Source: Bacillota bacterium | GTDB taxonomy: Bacteria; Bacillota; UBA4882; UBA8346 | Direction of reading: 5' to 3' | Assembly (NCBI GenBank): GCA_023417475.1 | Contig: JAEZFP010000048.1 | Location: forward strand, 62,001-126,000 | Length of the DNA: 64,000 nucleotides | Shown here: positions 27,221-36,470 of the stretch, piece after piece | Numbering within the stretch: the first letter of the stretch is position 1 | How the letters are laid out: the number at the start of each line of letters is the position of its first letter | Notes under the pieces: generated by a model | Database searches by the model: none | What the model was told of the DNA's origin: nothing | The model's input: the letters and a program-made list of their open reading frames with translations, nothing else | Translations under genes and position numbers: made by a program

Positions 27221-30200
27221 CTATTGAACTGCGATATCCAGCGATAGTCTAGCTCCTAACCAAGCAGTTTCAACTTGGACCATTTGCCAATCAAGATTAT
27301 AGGTTCCGACGGTCGCCGGAGCTTTCATCGTGAAGGTAAAGGTCTTTTCCTGTCCGGGAGCGATCTGGTCGTTCGGATCCAAACCTTGAGCCGAGGTAAA
27401 CAGGCTTCCATCCGCCAACGGCACCAACTTATACCCTTGAGCGGCGGTCCAAGTTTCGCTGCCGGTATTTTTGACGGTAACGCTCACCGTATAACTTTGA
27501 CCGGCCGTCATCGCCGCGGGAACGGTCGTATTCTCAATTACGGCGGCAGCCGCGTCTTCAGTCAACCCGGCGGTGCTGTTGATAATTTTGACACCGGCTG
27601 TGGCGGTTGATCCCGGCGTGATCGCAGCGGCGCTGACCGTGACCGCCTTGCGAACGAGCACCGGACCAAACCAGGAAACCCGTTCCTGAATCATTCGCCA
27701 ATCGGTGATGTACGTTCCGGCGGTTGCGGGAGCTTTCATCGTAAAGACGAACGTGGTTGTAGCGCCCGGAGCGATCGCCGCGGCGGCGTCCAAGTGAATC
27801 CGCGAAGCTGCGAAGGGATCGGTTTCACCGACGGCCCCCAACTTATAACGATCGGCCGCCGTCCAGGTGGTAGCGCCGTTATTGGTGACTGTAATATGCA
27901 CGGTATAACTTTGACCGGCAATCATCGCCGTGGGAATATCGTCACTGACATAGATGACGTCGTCGCCTTTGGTTACGGTGACGGTCTTGGTTACCAACGC
28001 CGCACCAACCGTCTGGGTCCCGTGGACCATCTGCCAGTCGGTAGTGTATTGCCCCGGCATGCTCGGCGCTTTCATCGTAATCGTAAAGATCTTGACTTGT
28101 CCCGGAGCGACGCTGTCGTTGCCGGTGAGGGTTTGGCGATTGGCCGCGAACGGATCCGAATTATTGACAGCCGCCAACTCATACCTGCCGGCACGAGTCC
28201 AAGCGCTGGTCCCGATGTTCTTCACCGCAACCTGTACGGTGTAAGTATTACCGGCGATCATGGCCTCGGGTATATCCTCGCCAGCCAGCGCGGCGCTGTC
28301 GGTTACAGTGGCTTCGACCGTAATCACAACATCTTTACTGCCGGTCAATTGACCGTCGGTCGCTTCGAAACGCACCGTATAACTTCCAACTTGACTTGAA
28401 CTTGGAGTCCAACTAAACGTCTTGGTCGTCGGATCGAAAGTGGCGCCGTCGGGCAAGCCGCTGACGGCATAGTCCACGGAATCATTCTCCGGGTCCGTGG
28501 CATTGACGGTAAATTGCACCGTTTGCCCTACTTGGAGGTTTTGGTCTTCAATCGGATCGAAGACCGGTCCCGCCAGATTCCATTCAATTTTGAGATTGTG
28601 CATCATGGAACGGTTACCGAGGCCGATTGTACCAGTGTTGACAAATCCGGCGCCATTCCCGGCCGGAAGATAGGCATCCATGGTTGCGGACAACTCTACA
28701 TTCTGAACCAGTCTTTCCGCAATTTGGGAGGGCGTCAGCGGATTGGTATTGGTGGTCGCCAAGGAGGCATAGATTTTATTCCCCCGCGTCCATACCGCCA
28801 GAGTGCAATTGGCAAGATAGCCCGCTGTTTTGATCGTTTTCTTCGCGTCTTCATTTACAGCAGAATCTTTCGCCCAACTGGCTTGGTTTTCATCTGTAAC
28901 GTTACTGGCTTGGTCAATCGCTAAATAATACGAATAACCGTTTTGAAACTTCATCAAACTGATATTGACCCCGTCCGACTGCATCGGGGTGCGTTCGACC
29001 CGGACGGAGTACCCGTTGCGGGTGATCGGATCGTAATTGATGAACAGATCAAGATATTGGTTGGTGGCGCTGCCAAACCCTTGTCCGGCCGTTTTTTCGG
29101 GATCGGCTTGCAGGGTCACCTTCATATTACCAACGTTGCCCGCTGTCGGCGTATACAACACTTCGCCGCCTTGTACCGCCGGCATCAGTCCATAACCGGC
29201 CGCCCCGTCTTGTCCTGTTCCATAAGTGAACGGAGCGTTATTATTGGCCGTAATCAGTTGCGTCGCCCTACGCCACGGATAGGCGGCAAAGTCGGTGGTA
29301 TCCGGCGGAATGTATTGGTTCACCGTCCAAAATCCCGGCGTTGGCACTCTGGTAATTAACGAACCGTCGGTAACAAAGTTTTTAAAATCGGTCTCAATAT
29401 AATATTGTTTCACGTCGGCTGTCGTAACCGCTCTAGAAGCAATCGCCGTCAAAGCGGTTCCAACCAAAGAACGTATGTCTTTCGGAACGACGGAAACCAT
29501 TAGGTAATACCCCACGTCGCCGTCGGTCAGCGTGTATGATTTGAGCGGCAAGTCGTTGACGATATCCGGATATCTTGTCACCGCAACCGCAACCGGGTTG
29601 GCACCGCCGGCGTCGGTGCAGCGGTACCAGGTGATATACGATCGGTCCAATTTATCGGTACTGATTTGGTACGATACCGCAACCTGTCCGTTGGACGGGT
29701 TGGAGACCGTCGGGTTGGCCGTAAAGCTTGGCGCAGCGCTTGGTGTCGGGTTTACGGTAATCCGATACGCCCCGCAAAGTCCTAACGCGTTCCGCGCCTG
29801 GATCATAAAGGTTTCCGGGAGGTCTTGATCCGCGGGCAGATTAATGGTGGCCGTGGCGTTATTGCCGGCGGTGGTAAAAGATACGGCGGACGCACCCGGA
29901 CCAACGACCGACCAATTCAAACTGCCCATTGGCGCGCTGCCGATGTTTAACGAGGCGGTTAAAGTGGTTGAGCCGCCCGAGGTGAGTGTCGCCGCCGAAC
30001 CGCTCGCCAGTTTAAGGGTAAGGGCGGTTGGAATTTGGTTGTTGCCGAGCGCCTCATCGGCGACGGCTTTAATGCCCAGCGGGTCCCAACCGTTCGAGCC
30101 GCGCAACAGGTTGTAAGTATTGTAGTAGGTCTGGCCGTTATGGGTAAACTTATACGCCTTCAACAACTCCAGATAATCTTGCATGTCGGTCGTTTGGTTA

Positions 30201-31354
30201 TAAGGAGAAGCTCCGGAGACGGTGATCGGTTGATCGTTAAGTGTCACATTGTATTGATACCCACGTAATGTCGGTAACTTCGAATCGGCATACACCGACC
30301 AAACGATATTCTTAGGGTCAAATGTTACTCCCGGGTCGGTGTAATATTTACAATCAACCGCCGTAACGGCGCCGGGTGTTTTCCCAAAGCCTTGGCGATC
30401 GCTGTTATGAATCCTAAAAGTGCACCCTAAGAAAGTAACGCCGCTGGTTCCACCGGCGGGGCAATCGCCATAAAAATCAAAATCGCAGTTCAAGTAGACG
30501 ATTCCGGAACCGCCGGCGATCGAGTCATCCGTAGATTCAAAATGGCATTCATTATAGAGGGTTCTGGTTCCGGAGAACGGCAGCAGATTCAACCTGCTCC
30601 GGAAAGAGGTGTCATACGCGTAGGCCATGTCGCCGGTCAAGCTGACCAGTTGGGCCTGGGTAATCGTGCTGGTCCGCGCCGCCATGCTTAGCGAAGGCTT
30701 CAACGGATAGTCCAGCGGGATGCTGCAATAGTTGGCAATTGTCAAATGTTGCGTGGCAAAGCCGTTGCTGGTGATATTGAATACCGTCCAGTTGCCGTTG
30801 GCGCCGTGAGATTGTCCACGGTTTCCACACAAGATCACTTTATTGCGGTCGTTGGTCAAACCGGTCAGTTTAAGATAGTTGCACTTAATGACGGTGCCAA
30901 ACAAACCGTTTGGGCTTGACGTGGTTGTGACGGCCGTGTTTTTATAGTCATCGCACCAATAGACATACGGGGCAATGTAGACATTGACCGGATTCGCCGC
31001 CGTACCGTCGTTTCCTTGTCCTATCAGCCCGTTAAGATAGGGCACGACCGGAACTTTGTCCTCTTTGTCAAGCACACCGCTCACATCGTTGAAAACATAA
31101 GGTTGCATATACGAGGGCATTGCGGCAATTTGCGCTTTGGTCAGTGTGCCGTCGACGTATAACGCATGCGGTCCCAATTGAATGGTTTGCCCGCCATAAC
31201 TGATCGTCCCGGTGATGCCGTCGTCGTACAAATATACCGGCGACGCCGGATCCAGTGGTGTATTAAGTTGTGCGCTCGCCGCTAAAACAGTCGTAGTAGC
31301 AAGTGAAATGGCGAAAACTACCGCCAAAAAACTGGCAATGATTTTGGGGTACAT
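27221..31354 (-). CDS. Large secreted beta-helix protein with a concanavalin-like region and Ig domains
   Basis: 1377 residues with a signal peptide. Residues about 30-390 read as a right-handed parallel beta-helix of the pectin-lyase/pectinesterase superfamily (repeats such as YLNCDFDFYG and VTFLGCTF). Then come a Big/Ig-like stretch, a jelly-roll/LamG-like region (about 640-930), one putative Ig domain (PVFDPIEDQ... SYTVRFEATDG) and three NBR1-type Ig domains in the last 340 residues, each with YTV.V.V.N.G...WTAA..Y.L and a late DWQM/DWRM. It is an extracellular polysaccharide enzyme or binder, in the pectin field; catalytic residues could not be fixed. ATG at 31354 follows AAAGGAG. Confidence 0.8.
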   Translation of the reverse strand: MYPKIIASFLAVVFAISLATTTVLAASAQLNTPLDPASPVYLYDDGITGTISYGGQTIQLGPHALYVDGTLTKAQIAAMPSYMQPYVFNDVSGVLDKEDKVPVVPYLNGLIGQGNDGTAANPVNVYIAPYVYWCDDYKNTAVTTTSSPNGLFGTVIKCNYLKLTGLTNDRNKVILCGNRGQSHGANGNWTVFNITSNGFATQHLTIANYCSIPLDYPLKPSLSMAARTSTITQAQLVSLTGDMAYAYDTSFRSRLNLLPFSGTRTLYNECHFESTDDSIAGGSGIVYLNCDFDFYGDCPAGGTSGVTFLGCTFRIHNSDRQGFGKTPGAVTAVDCKYYTDPGVTFDPKNIVWSVYADSKLPTLRGYQYNVTLNDQPITVSGASPYNQTTDMQDYLELLKAYKFTHNGQTYYNTYNLLRGSNGWDPLGIKAVADEALGNNQIPTALTLKLASGSAATLTSGGSTTLTASLNIGSAPMGSLNWSVVGPGASAVSFTTAGNNATATINLPADQDLPETFMIQARNALGLCGAYRITVNPTPSAAPSFTANPTVSNPSNGQVAVSYQISTDKLDRSYITWYRCTDAGGANPVAVAVTRYPDIVNDLPLKSYTLTDGDVGYYLMVSVVPKDIRSLVGTALTAIASRAVTTADVKQYYIETDFKNFVTDGSLITRVPTPGFWTVNQYIPPDTTDFAAYPWRRATQLITANNNAPFTYGTGQDGAAGYGLMPAVQGGEVLYTPTAGNVGNMKVTLQADPEKTAGQGFGSATNQYLDLFINYDPITRNGYSVRVERTPMQSDGVNISLMKFQNGYSYYLAIDQASNVTDENQASWAKDSAVNEDAKKTIKTAGYLANCTLAVWTRGNKIYASLATTNTNPLTPSQIAERLVQNVELSATMDAYLPAGNGAGFVNTGTIGLGNRSMMHNLKIEWNLAGPVFDPIEDQNLQVGQTVQFTVNATDPENDSVDYAVSGLPDGATFDPTTKTFSWTPSSSQVGSYTVRFEATDGQLTGSKDVVITVEATVTDSAALAGEDIPEAMIAGNTYTVQVAVKNIGTSAWTRAGRYELAAVNNSDPFAANRQTLTGNDSVAPGQVKIFTITMKAPSMPGQYTTDWQMVHGTQTVGAALVTKTVTVTKGDDVIYVSDDIPTAMIAGQSYTVHITVTNNGATTWTAADRYKLGAVGETDPFAASRIHLDAAAAIAPGATTTFVFTMKAPATAGTYITDWRMIQERVSWFGPVLVRKAVTVSAAAITPGSTATAGVKIINSTAGLTEDAAAAVIENTTVPAAMTAGQSYTVSVTVKNTGSETWTAAQGYKLVPLADGSLFTSAQGLDPNDQIAPGQEKTFTFTMKAPATVGTYNLDWQMVQVETAWLGARLSLDIAVQ

Positions 31355-31732
31355 TAGTTGCTCCTTTCAAATCCATTTTTGAAGCACTTACGGTTACCAA
31401 CTACCCTCCCTTCAAAATGACCTCCATGGCAATTTTTGCAGTAAATTAGACTCATATTTTCTATATTAAACAGATTGTGCGGAATTTACAATATATTAAT
31501 TTAAAAATCAAATAAATTTAAATAGTTTGCGGTATATTCGCACATTTAACCAAGACATTAACATTTCGTTCATATAGATGTAATTAAGTTAAATTATGCC
31601 AAAAATGTGCCCGTCAGCCTTTTTTATTGAAGACCGTAGGTTCGTCTCCCGCTTGAATCAGTCATGCGCAAAAAATGTGAATTCTGATCCATTGTTGCCG
31701 GGGCTTGGGGTTTGATTTGCTTACATTAAAAG
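31355..31732. other. AT-rich upstream region of the beta-helix gene
   Basis: About 380 bp with the leader of the beta-helix gene on the minus strand. Rich in A and T between 31430 and 31600. No clear promoter, operator or RNA gene could be assigned with confidence. Confidence 0.35.
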
Positions 31733-31757
31733 GCCACTGACAAATTACGTCAGTGGC
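31727..31757 (-). terminator. Terminator of argJ
   Basis: A perfect 9-bp stem, GCCACTGAC/GTCAGTGGC, followed by TTTT on the minus strand, about 50 bp past the argJ stop. Confidence 0.85.
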
Positions 31758-31805
31758 TGGTTATTTGACAGATTGCGATATTGGCGCCGGGTTTAATTCG
31801 CTTCC

Positions 31806-33008
31806 TCAAGTTGTGTAATGCGCGTTAATCTTGACATACTCCAACGAGAAATCACACGTCCAAACCCGAATGCCTTGGGCGCCTTGATTAAAATCAATCA
31901 CGATGTCGATCGCATGATTTTTCAAGGATTGTTTGGCTTTTTGATATTCTTCCTCGTTTAACTGCGGCTCGCCTTGTTTGACCACCAAATACCGATTGAT
32001 GTAAATATCCAGGATACTGCAGTCCATCCCGGTCATCGCCTTGCCGATCGCCATCAAGATCCGGCCCCAATTAAGGTCTTCCCCGTAAAAGGCCGTTTTG
32101 ACCAGCGGCGAATTGGCGATGGAAAAAGCGACTGCCCGGGCTTTGGCGCGCTCGGGAGTCCCCAAGACGTCAATGGTGATAAACTTGGTAATCCCTTCAC
32201 CGTCGTTAACGATCTCTTTCGCCATATGCTCCAGCAACTGTTGGAGATGTTGATAGAAGGTTTGATAATCATTCCCCGCGGTTTCAATCCGGTCATTGCC
32301 GGCCAACCCGTTCGCCAGCAAAAATACCGAGTCATTGGTGCTGGTATCCCCGTCGACCGAAATACAGTTGAACGTATCTGCAACCGCATCCCGCAACGCT
32401 TGCTGTAATAACTCAAAAGAGATCGCGGCGTCGGTCAGGACCACGCTGAGCATTGTCGCCATGTTGGGCATAATCATGCCCGAACCTTTGGCGCAAGCGG
32501 CAATCGTAACTGTTTTCCCGTTTAATTGAAAGGAAACGGAGGCTTGTTTCGGCCGAGTGTCGGTGGTCATAATGGCTTCCACAAAATCAAGATCGGCATC
32601 GGGCGTAAGACTGTCAACCAACGTCTGCAACTGTCCCTGGATGACCTCGCTATTAAGTTTTTTGCCGATTACGCCCGTGGAACCGATGTAACATTGACTC
32701 GCCGCTATCCCTAAATAACTGGCAACTTTGTTGATACACGCTTCGGCGTCAATTAACCCTTGTTTTCCGGTAAAAGCATTGGCAATGCCGCTATTAATTA
32801 ACACCGCCCGCTTCCCGTGACCTAATTGATCCATTTTTTGCGAGACAATGACCGGCGCGGCTACCACATCACTCCGGGTATAAACCGCCGTCCCGATCGT
32901 ATCGGGTTCCGTCGCATACACCAGACCCAGATTACGTTTTTGCCCTCCCAGCGAAAGCCCGGCGAACTGAAAACCGGCTACCGAACTTAGCCCATTTTGA
33001 CTAATCAT
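31806..33008 (-). CDS. argJ: Glutamate N-acetyltransferase/ornithine acetyltransferase
   Basis: 400 residues, normal for the family. The Thr nucleophile of autocatalytic cleavage is Thr185 in NMATML, preceded by KGSGMIMP. The enzyme recycles the acetyl group in arginine synthesis, from N-acetylornithine to glutamate. I set the start at the ATG at 33008, 9 nt after AAGGAG; the GTG at 33029 would precede that site. Unusually, argC, argB and argD are not adjacent: the gene is single and flanked by terminators on both sides. Confidence 0.93.
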   Translation of the reverse strand: MISQNGLSSVAGFQFAGLSLGGQKRNLGLVYATEPDTIGTAVYTRSDVVAAPVIVSQKMDQLGHGKRAVLINSGIANAFTGKQGLIDAEACINKVASYLGIAASQCYIGSTGVIGKKLNSEVIQGQLQTLVDSLTPDADLDFVEAIMTTDTRPKQASVSFQLNGKTVTIAACAKGSGMIMPNMATMLSVVLTDAAISFELLQQALRDAVADTFNCISVDGDTSTNDSVFLLANGLAGNDRIETAGNDYQTFYQHLQQLLEHMAKEIVNDGEGITKFITIDVLGTPERAKARAVAFSIANSPLVKTAFYGEDLNWGRILMAIGKAMTGMDCSILDIYINRYLVVKQGEPQLNEEEYQKAKQSLKNHAIDIVIDFNQGAQGIRVWTCDFSLEYVKINAHYTT

Positions 33009-33202
33009 CCGTCGCAACTCCTTAATCACTTAAAATTGGTTATCATGTTGTTCCATAATCAGCTTCCAATTCCTGCTTGACGCTTCTTTTTGTAAGATTT
33101 ATGTAACTTGGCCAATCGGCTTAACCGAATTAACAAGAAGAAATATTCAGCGTTAATCAGTATTCTAGCAACAACCGTCCGTCCGCATACGCAACGCCTA
33201 AA

Positions 33203-33244
33203 CAAAAGAGCTCTCAAACCCCGATTCTTCCGAGGTTTGAGAGC
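33203..33244 (-). terminator. Terminator of trmO
   Basis: An 11-bp stem, GCTCTCAAACC/GGTTTGAGAGC, is followed by CTTTTG on the minus strand, about 30 bp past the trmO stop. Confidence 0.75.
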
Positions 33245-33271
33245 TTTCGGGGCCGTTAGTGCTTCGAAGCG

Positions 33272-33748
33272 TTAAAAGTTAAAGACCGTGCTCCAATCAA
33301 ACTCACCCGACTCCTCCACGTTTTTCGGCCAATTCGAACACCACTTTGGCATCTGGGGCTTTTCTACCCGATCCAGACTCGGGATGTACGGCTTAATATC
33401 CAAAACCGGTGTTCCATTATCGGCATCGATATACGCCAAACCGACAATCCCCTTTGGATAATCGACATACGTTACATAGCCGCAGGTAACTCCAATCGGG
33501 TTGGGCCGTTCCGGAGAACGGGTCGCAAAAGTTCCCAGGCGTTCCGGTGCATTTTTATAAGGATTGTTTTCAATCAGTTTTGCCCGGGACTCAGCTTTAT
33601 CATATTTATCAAACCACCATAACACCTGAATATACCGAAAATCCGCAAGGTTTGTAATTGCAGGAATATAGGCTTTGTCTAATACTAATTTCATACCATG
33701 ATCATCGACTTGAACCTTGCCAATCGCTTTTAATTGAAATTGTTCCAT
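33272..33748 (-). CDS. trmO: TrmO/TsaA-family tRNA methyltransferase
   Basis: 158 residues. The RSPERPNPIGVT motif and the DGTPVLDIKPYIP-like stretch (here DNGTPVLDIKPYIP) define the UPF0066/TsaA family, which uses S-adenosylmethionine to methylate t6A37 in threonine tRNA. The N-terminal FQLKAIGKV strand is also typical. I chose the ATG at 33748 after AGGAG with 8-nt spacing; the longer frame from 33769 would begin inside the leader. Immediately upstream lies a 21-bp tandem array. Confidence 0.85.
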   Translation of the reverse strand: MEQFQLKAIGKVQVDDHGMKLVLDKAYIPAITNLADFRYIQVLWWFDKYDKAESRAKLIENNPYKNAPERLGTFATRSPERPNPIGVTCGYVTYVDYPKGIVGLAYIDADNGTPVLDIKPYIPSLDRVEKPQMPKWCSNWPKNVEESGEFDWSTVFNF

Positions 33749-33841
33749 AAATAAATCTCCTATTCCCATTTATTTACGGCGCCGTTACTATCAGTATACA
33801 TGTATGAAATAACACTACAAGCCTTTTTAAAAAAATTTCTC

Positions 33842-33943
33842 AACGACTGCGCATCCTTGCTCGACGACTGCGCATCCTTGCTCGACGACTGCGCATCCTC
33901 GCCCAACCACTGCGCATCCTCGCCCAACCACTGCGCATCGGGG
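33842..33943. repeat. Five-unit 21-bp tandem repeat
   Basis: The core ACTGCGCATC starts at 33846, 33867, 33888, 33909 and 33930: exact 21-bp steps. Unit ends vary between TTGCTCGACG and TCGCCCAACC. Read on the minus strand the array gives heptapeptides DAQWLGE, DAQSSSK and DAQSLRN, but no good ribosome site precedes that frame. It lies between trmO and the AraC gene, 95-195 bp upstream of trmO. Confidence 0.9.
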
Positions 33944-34038
33944 AACCGAACAAAAAAAGAATGGCAGGGCAAGAAATTTACCCTTCAGCTACCTCATAAA
34001 CAGCGCCTATCACACATCGGGCAGGTGCTTTTGCTTGA

Positions 34039-35007
34039 TTATAACTTCCGTACGGGTCTGATATACTTCCAAAACCGCTCCGGATCATGATAAAAGTAAA
34101 TTATTCTTCCGGGGGAAGTATCAAAACAGTAACCGGTGTCTGCAAAATCAAAAGTTGCCATGGCCTTTTCCATCTTTTCCTCCACGCTACGATTTTCCTG
34201 CTCGTAATCGAATGGCCCATGTTCAAAAACAATATACTCGGCTTCGGGAACATCAATCATAAGCATGTGTGGTGGTACTTGGCCATTATAATCAAAAGGA
34301 AGACGTACACCATAACACTCTATACGCGGAATACCCCAATCGCAGAGTCTGCCGTCCGGGTCATTGATGTACGCCATAATTTGACCGCTGCCGCTGTTGG
34401 ATTCACTCCCACCATTGTCATCCATTTTTCCCTTGATACTATCGAGTAAGCCGCAGATTGTTTCGCAGTCCTGACCCGGAATAAGGCTTTGCTTTTGCCA
34501 AAAATCCCAATATCCATTACTCTCATAGTTTTTAATGTGCAAAAATTTATGTGCGGGAATGATTACAAAATAAATTTTAACATTATCGGTGGATTTCATC
34601 ATACCAATCTCTCCAAATCCCAAAAAGTAGCGGTCGAAAGGGTTTATTTTTGTACGAAGGGCGACCGGCATAGGCTTTTTCCGGTATTTACTTGGAGTTA
34701 CACCATATGTTGCCTTGAAAGCTCTGGTAAAGGCTTCATGTGATGAAAAACCATAATTAAAAGCAATATCCAAAATGTTTTTTTCACTATCCCGAACCTC
34801 TTTTAGTGCAAAGGCTAATTTTCTATGCCGCAAATAATCCCTAAATTGCATACCCGCGATTTCCTTAAATTTTCTCGTAGTATGAAATTCGGAATAACCT
34901 AACTTGCGAGCAAGAACCCGTAGCGTTATTACTTCACCGTTACGATTTTTAATACACTCGTCGATTTCATCAACGATTATTTGGATTTGCTTGTGCCACT
35001 CGCACAT
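34039..35007 (-). CDS. AraC-family regulator with GyrI-like effector domain
   Basis: About 322 residues. An N-terminal AraC double helix-turn-helix (ARKLGYSEFHTTRKFKEIAGM; NILDIAFNYGFSSHEAFTRAFKATYGVTPSKYRKK) is followed by a GyrI/Rob-type effector-binding domain ending YFYHDPERFWKYIRPVRKL. Such proteins sense small hydrophobic or cationic compounds. The ATG at 35007 follows GAGGTGA; the upstream GTG is part of that site. Target genes are not evident. Confidence 0.85.
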   Translation of the reverse strand: MCEWHKQIQIIVDEIDECIKNRNGEVITLRVLARKLGYSEFHTTRKFKEIAGMQFRDYLRHRKLAFALKEVRDSEKNILDIAFNYGFSSHEAFTRAFKATYGVTPSKYRKKPMPVALRTKINPFDRYFLGFGEIGMMKSTDNVKIYFVIIPAHKFLHIKNYESNGYWDFWQKQSLIPGQDCETICGLLDSIKGKMDDNGGSESNSGSGQIMAYINDPDGRLCDWGIPRIECYGVRLPFDYNGQVPPHMLMIDVPEAEYIVFEHGPFDYEQENRSVEEKMEKAMATFDFADTGYCFDTSPGRIIYFYHDPERFWKYIRPVRKL

Positions 35008-35159
35008 TCGTCTGTTCACCTCGCTTCAACCACTCTATAGTCATTATAGAGTAACGGAAATTGCATTGCTTGACTTTACTTGCGGAAAAAAGAGAGTATA
35101 TGATGGGTTATCGATAAGATCGTAGCAATTGCCGCAGAGGTAACCGGAGTCAATGACAT

Positions 35160-36368
35160 TTAGGTTTTTACCGATTGGCCTGAAGCTATTGTTTCCGAAG
35201 CTAAATTTGGCTTTTTAGGTTTCATTCCAAACAATAACCGAATTCCGTTCCAGCGGCGAACGATCAATTCATAGATCCCAAGAATCAATGCAAACGAACT
35301 AATTCCGATTAATCCGTATTTCACGAGCATTGGAAGCGGCCAGTCAAGGACCGCATAACCCACGATGAGGATCACCGTTTGGTGAATGATATAAAAAGGC
35401 AACGACGCTTCACTGCCATACTCAAGAAACCGGTTGGTAAAGTTTAAGTATTGAATTCCAAATCCCAGGATGGAAACGATCCAAACCCATGAATTGAAAG
35501 CCCTCAAAAGGGCATACCATTCAGAATATTGGCCGTCCCTCCCGGGATTGCCTAAACTTAACATTAGCACAGCCAGAGTTGAAGCGGTGACCACCCCCAT
35601 CACTAAGGACATTTTGCGCAGTCGCCGCATCGCTTCCCGCATCGCCGGAGTCGTAAGCGTGAAGAAGCCGACAATCAATACCGCCAGATAGATCGGAAGA
35701 CTCCACCCGCCGAAGTCTCTTCGGCCAAGGTCCGAACGGGGGTCGATAATTGTCTCCAATATCATCATGGGCAAAGCAAACAGATAGATTACCCCGGGTT
35801 TTGATGATGCAATCCGGGTCCAAAATTCACTCAAAGTCCCGCCCGTTCTGTTACATCCCCACCAGAACAACGGTAACGTCAACAACGAAAATAGGAATAG
35901 AAATAACAAATACCACAGGTGGAGCCCCATCCAGGCAAAATTGCCTCCAAATCCATAAAACCCGTCAAAATAATGAGGCAAAAACTGCCAGAACGATCCC
36001 CTAAATTGCATATGACTAAGGCGTTCCAAATAAACCTGAGGCGGTATCAGTATCAATACCCCAACGATAAACGGGAGTAAAATTCGTTTGATCCGCTCCA
36101 ACACAAAGCGACCCGGGCTGCGAAACCGCAGCGAATAATATATGCTGACAGCCGATAATACAAAAAACAACGGCATTAACCATTGAGAGATAAAGCCTGT
36201 CAATAGCGTCATTTCCGTAAAAGACTCGGCATACTTAACGTGCCACCCGTCTTCATCAAAAAATCGGGCTGTATGATAGCAGAAAACTACCAAAGTGGCT
36301 AAAACCCGTAACCAATCAACAAACACCAATCGCTCATTATTCGTTTTGGGGTTGGTAATAACGGCCAC
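35160..36368 (-). CDS. Membrane acyltransferase, family 3 (OpgC-like)
   Basis: About 400 residues and ten or more membrane segments. RLVFVDWLRVLATLVVFCYHT gives the conserved His of family 3 acyltransferases, then QWLMPLFFVLSAVSIYYSL and GLHLWYLLFLFLFSLL as in MdoC/OpgC-type glucan modifiers. The GTG at 36368 is only at the end of the AAGGAGG, too close to serve it; an ATT at 36359 has ideal 8-nt spacing, so the true start may be there. Surface polysaccharide O-acylation is the likely role. Confidence 0.78.
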   Translation of the reverse strand: MAVITNPKTNNERLVFVDWLRVLATLVVFCYHTARFFDEDGWHVKYAESFTEMTLLTGFISQWLMPLFFVLSAVSIYYSLRFRSPGRFVLERIKRILLPFIVGVLILIPPQVYLERLSHMQFRGSFWQFLPHYFDGFYGFGGNFAWMGLHLWYLLFLFLFSLLTLPLFWWGCNRTGGTLSEFWTRIASSKPGVIYLFALPMMILETIIDPRSDLGRRDFGGWSLPIYLAVLIVGFFTLTTPAMREAMRRLRKMSLVMGVVTASTLAVLMLSLGNPGRDGQYSEWYALLRAFNSWVWIVSILGFGIQYLNFTNRFLEYGSEASLPFYIIHQTVILIVGYAVLDWPLPMLVKYGLIGISSFALILGIYELIVRRWNGIRLLFGMKPKKPNLASETIASGQSVKT

Positions 36369-36470
36369 CTCCTTACCATATTTAATTTACATTCATGACG
36401 ATATATTCAATTTAACCCTTTCTTTTCCTTCTGCTAGTATCTTGTATTTAACAAAGCGTAACGAATTTTT

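Noticed and set aside
31806..33029. T-box or arginine operator before argJ
   Set aside because: No AGGGTGG-type T-box core or clear ArgR box is visible in 33009-33200.
33760..33972. Minus-strand frame through the 21-bp array with DAQ heptapeptides
   Set aside because: It opens at a TTG with no ribosome site and overlaps the trmO start; the repeat explains the open frame.
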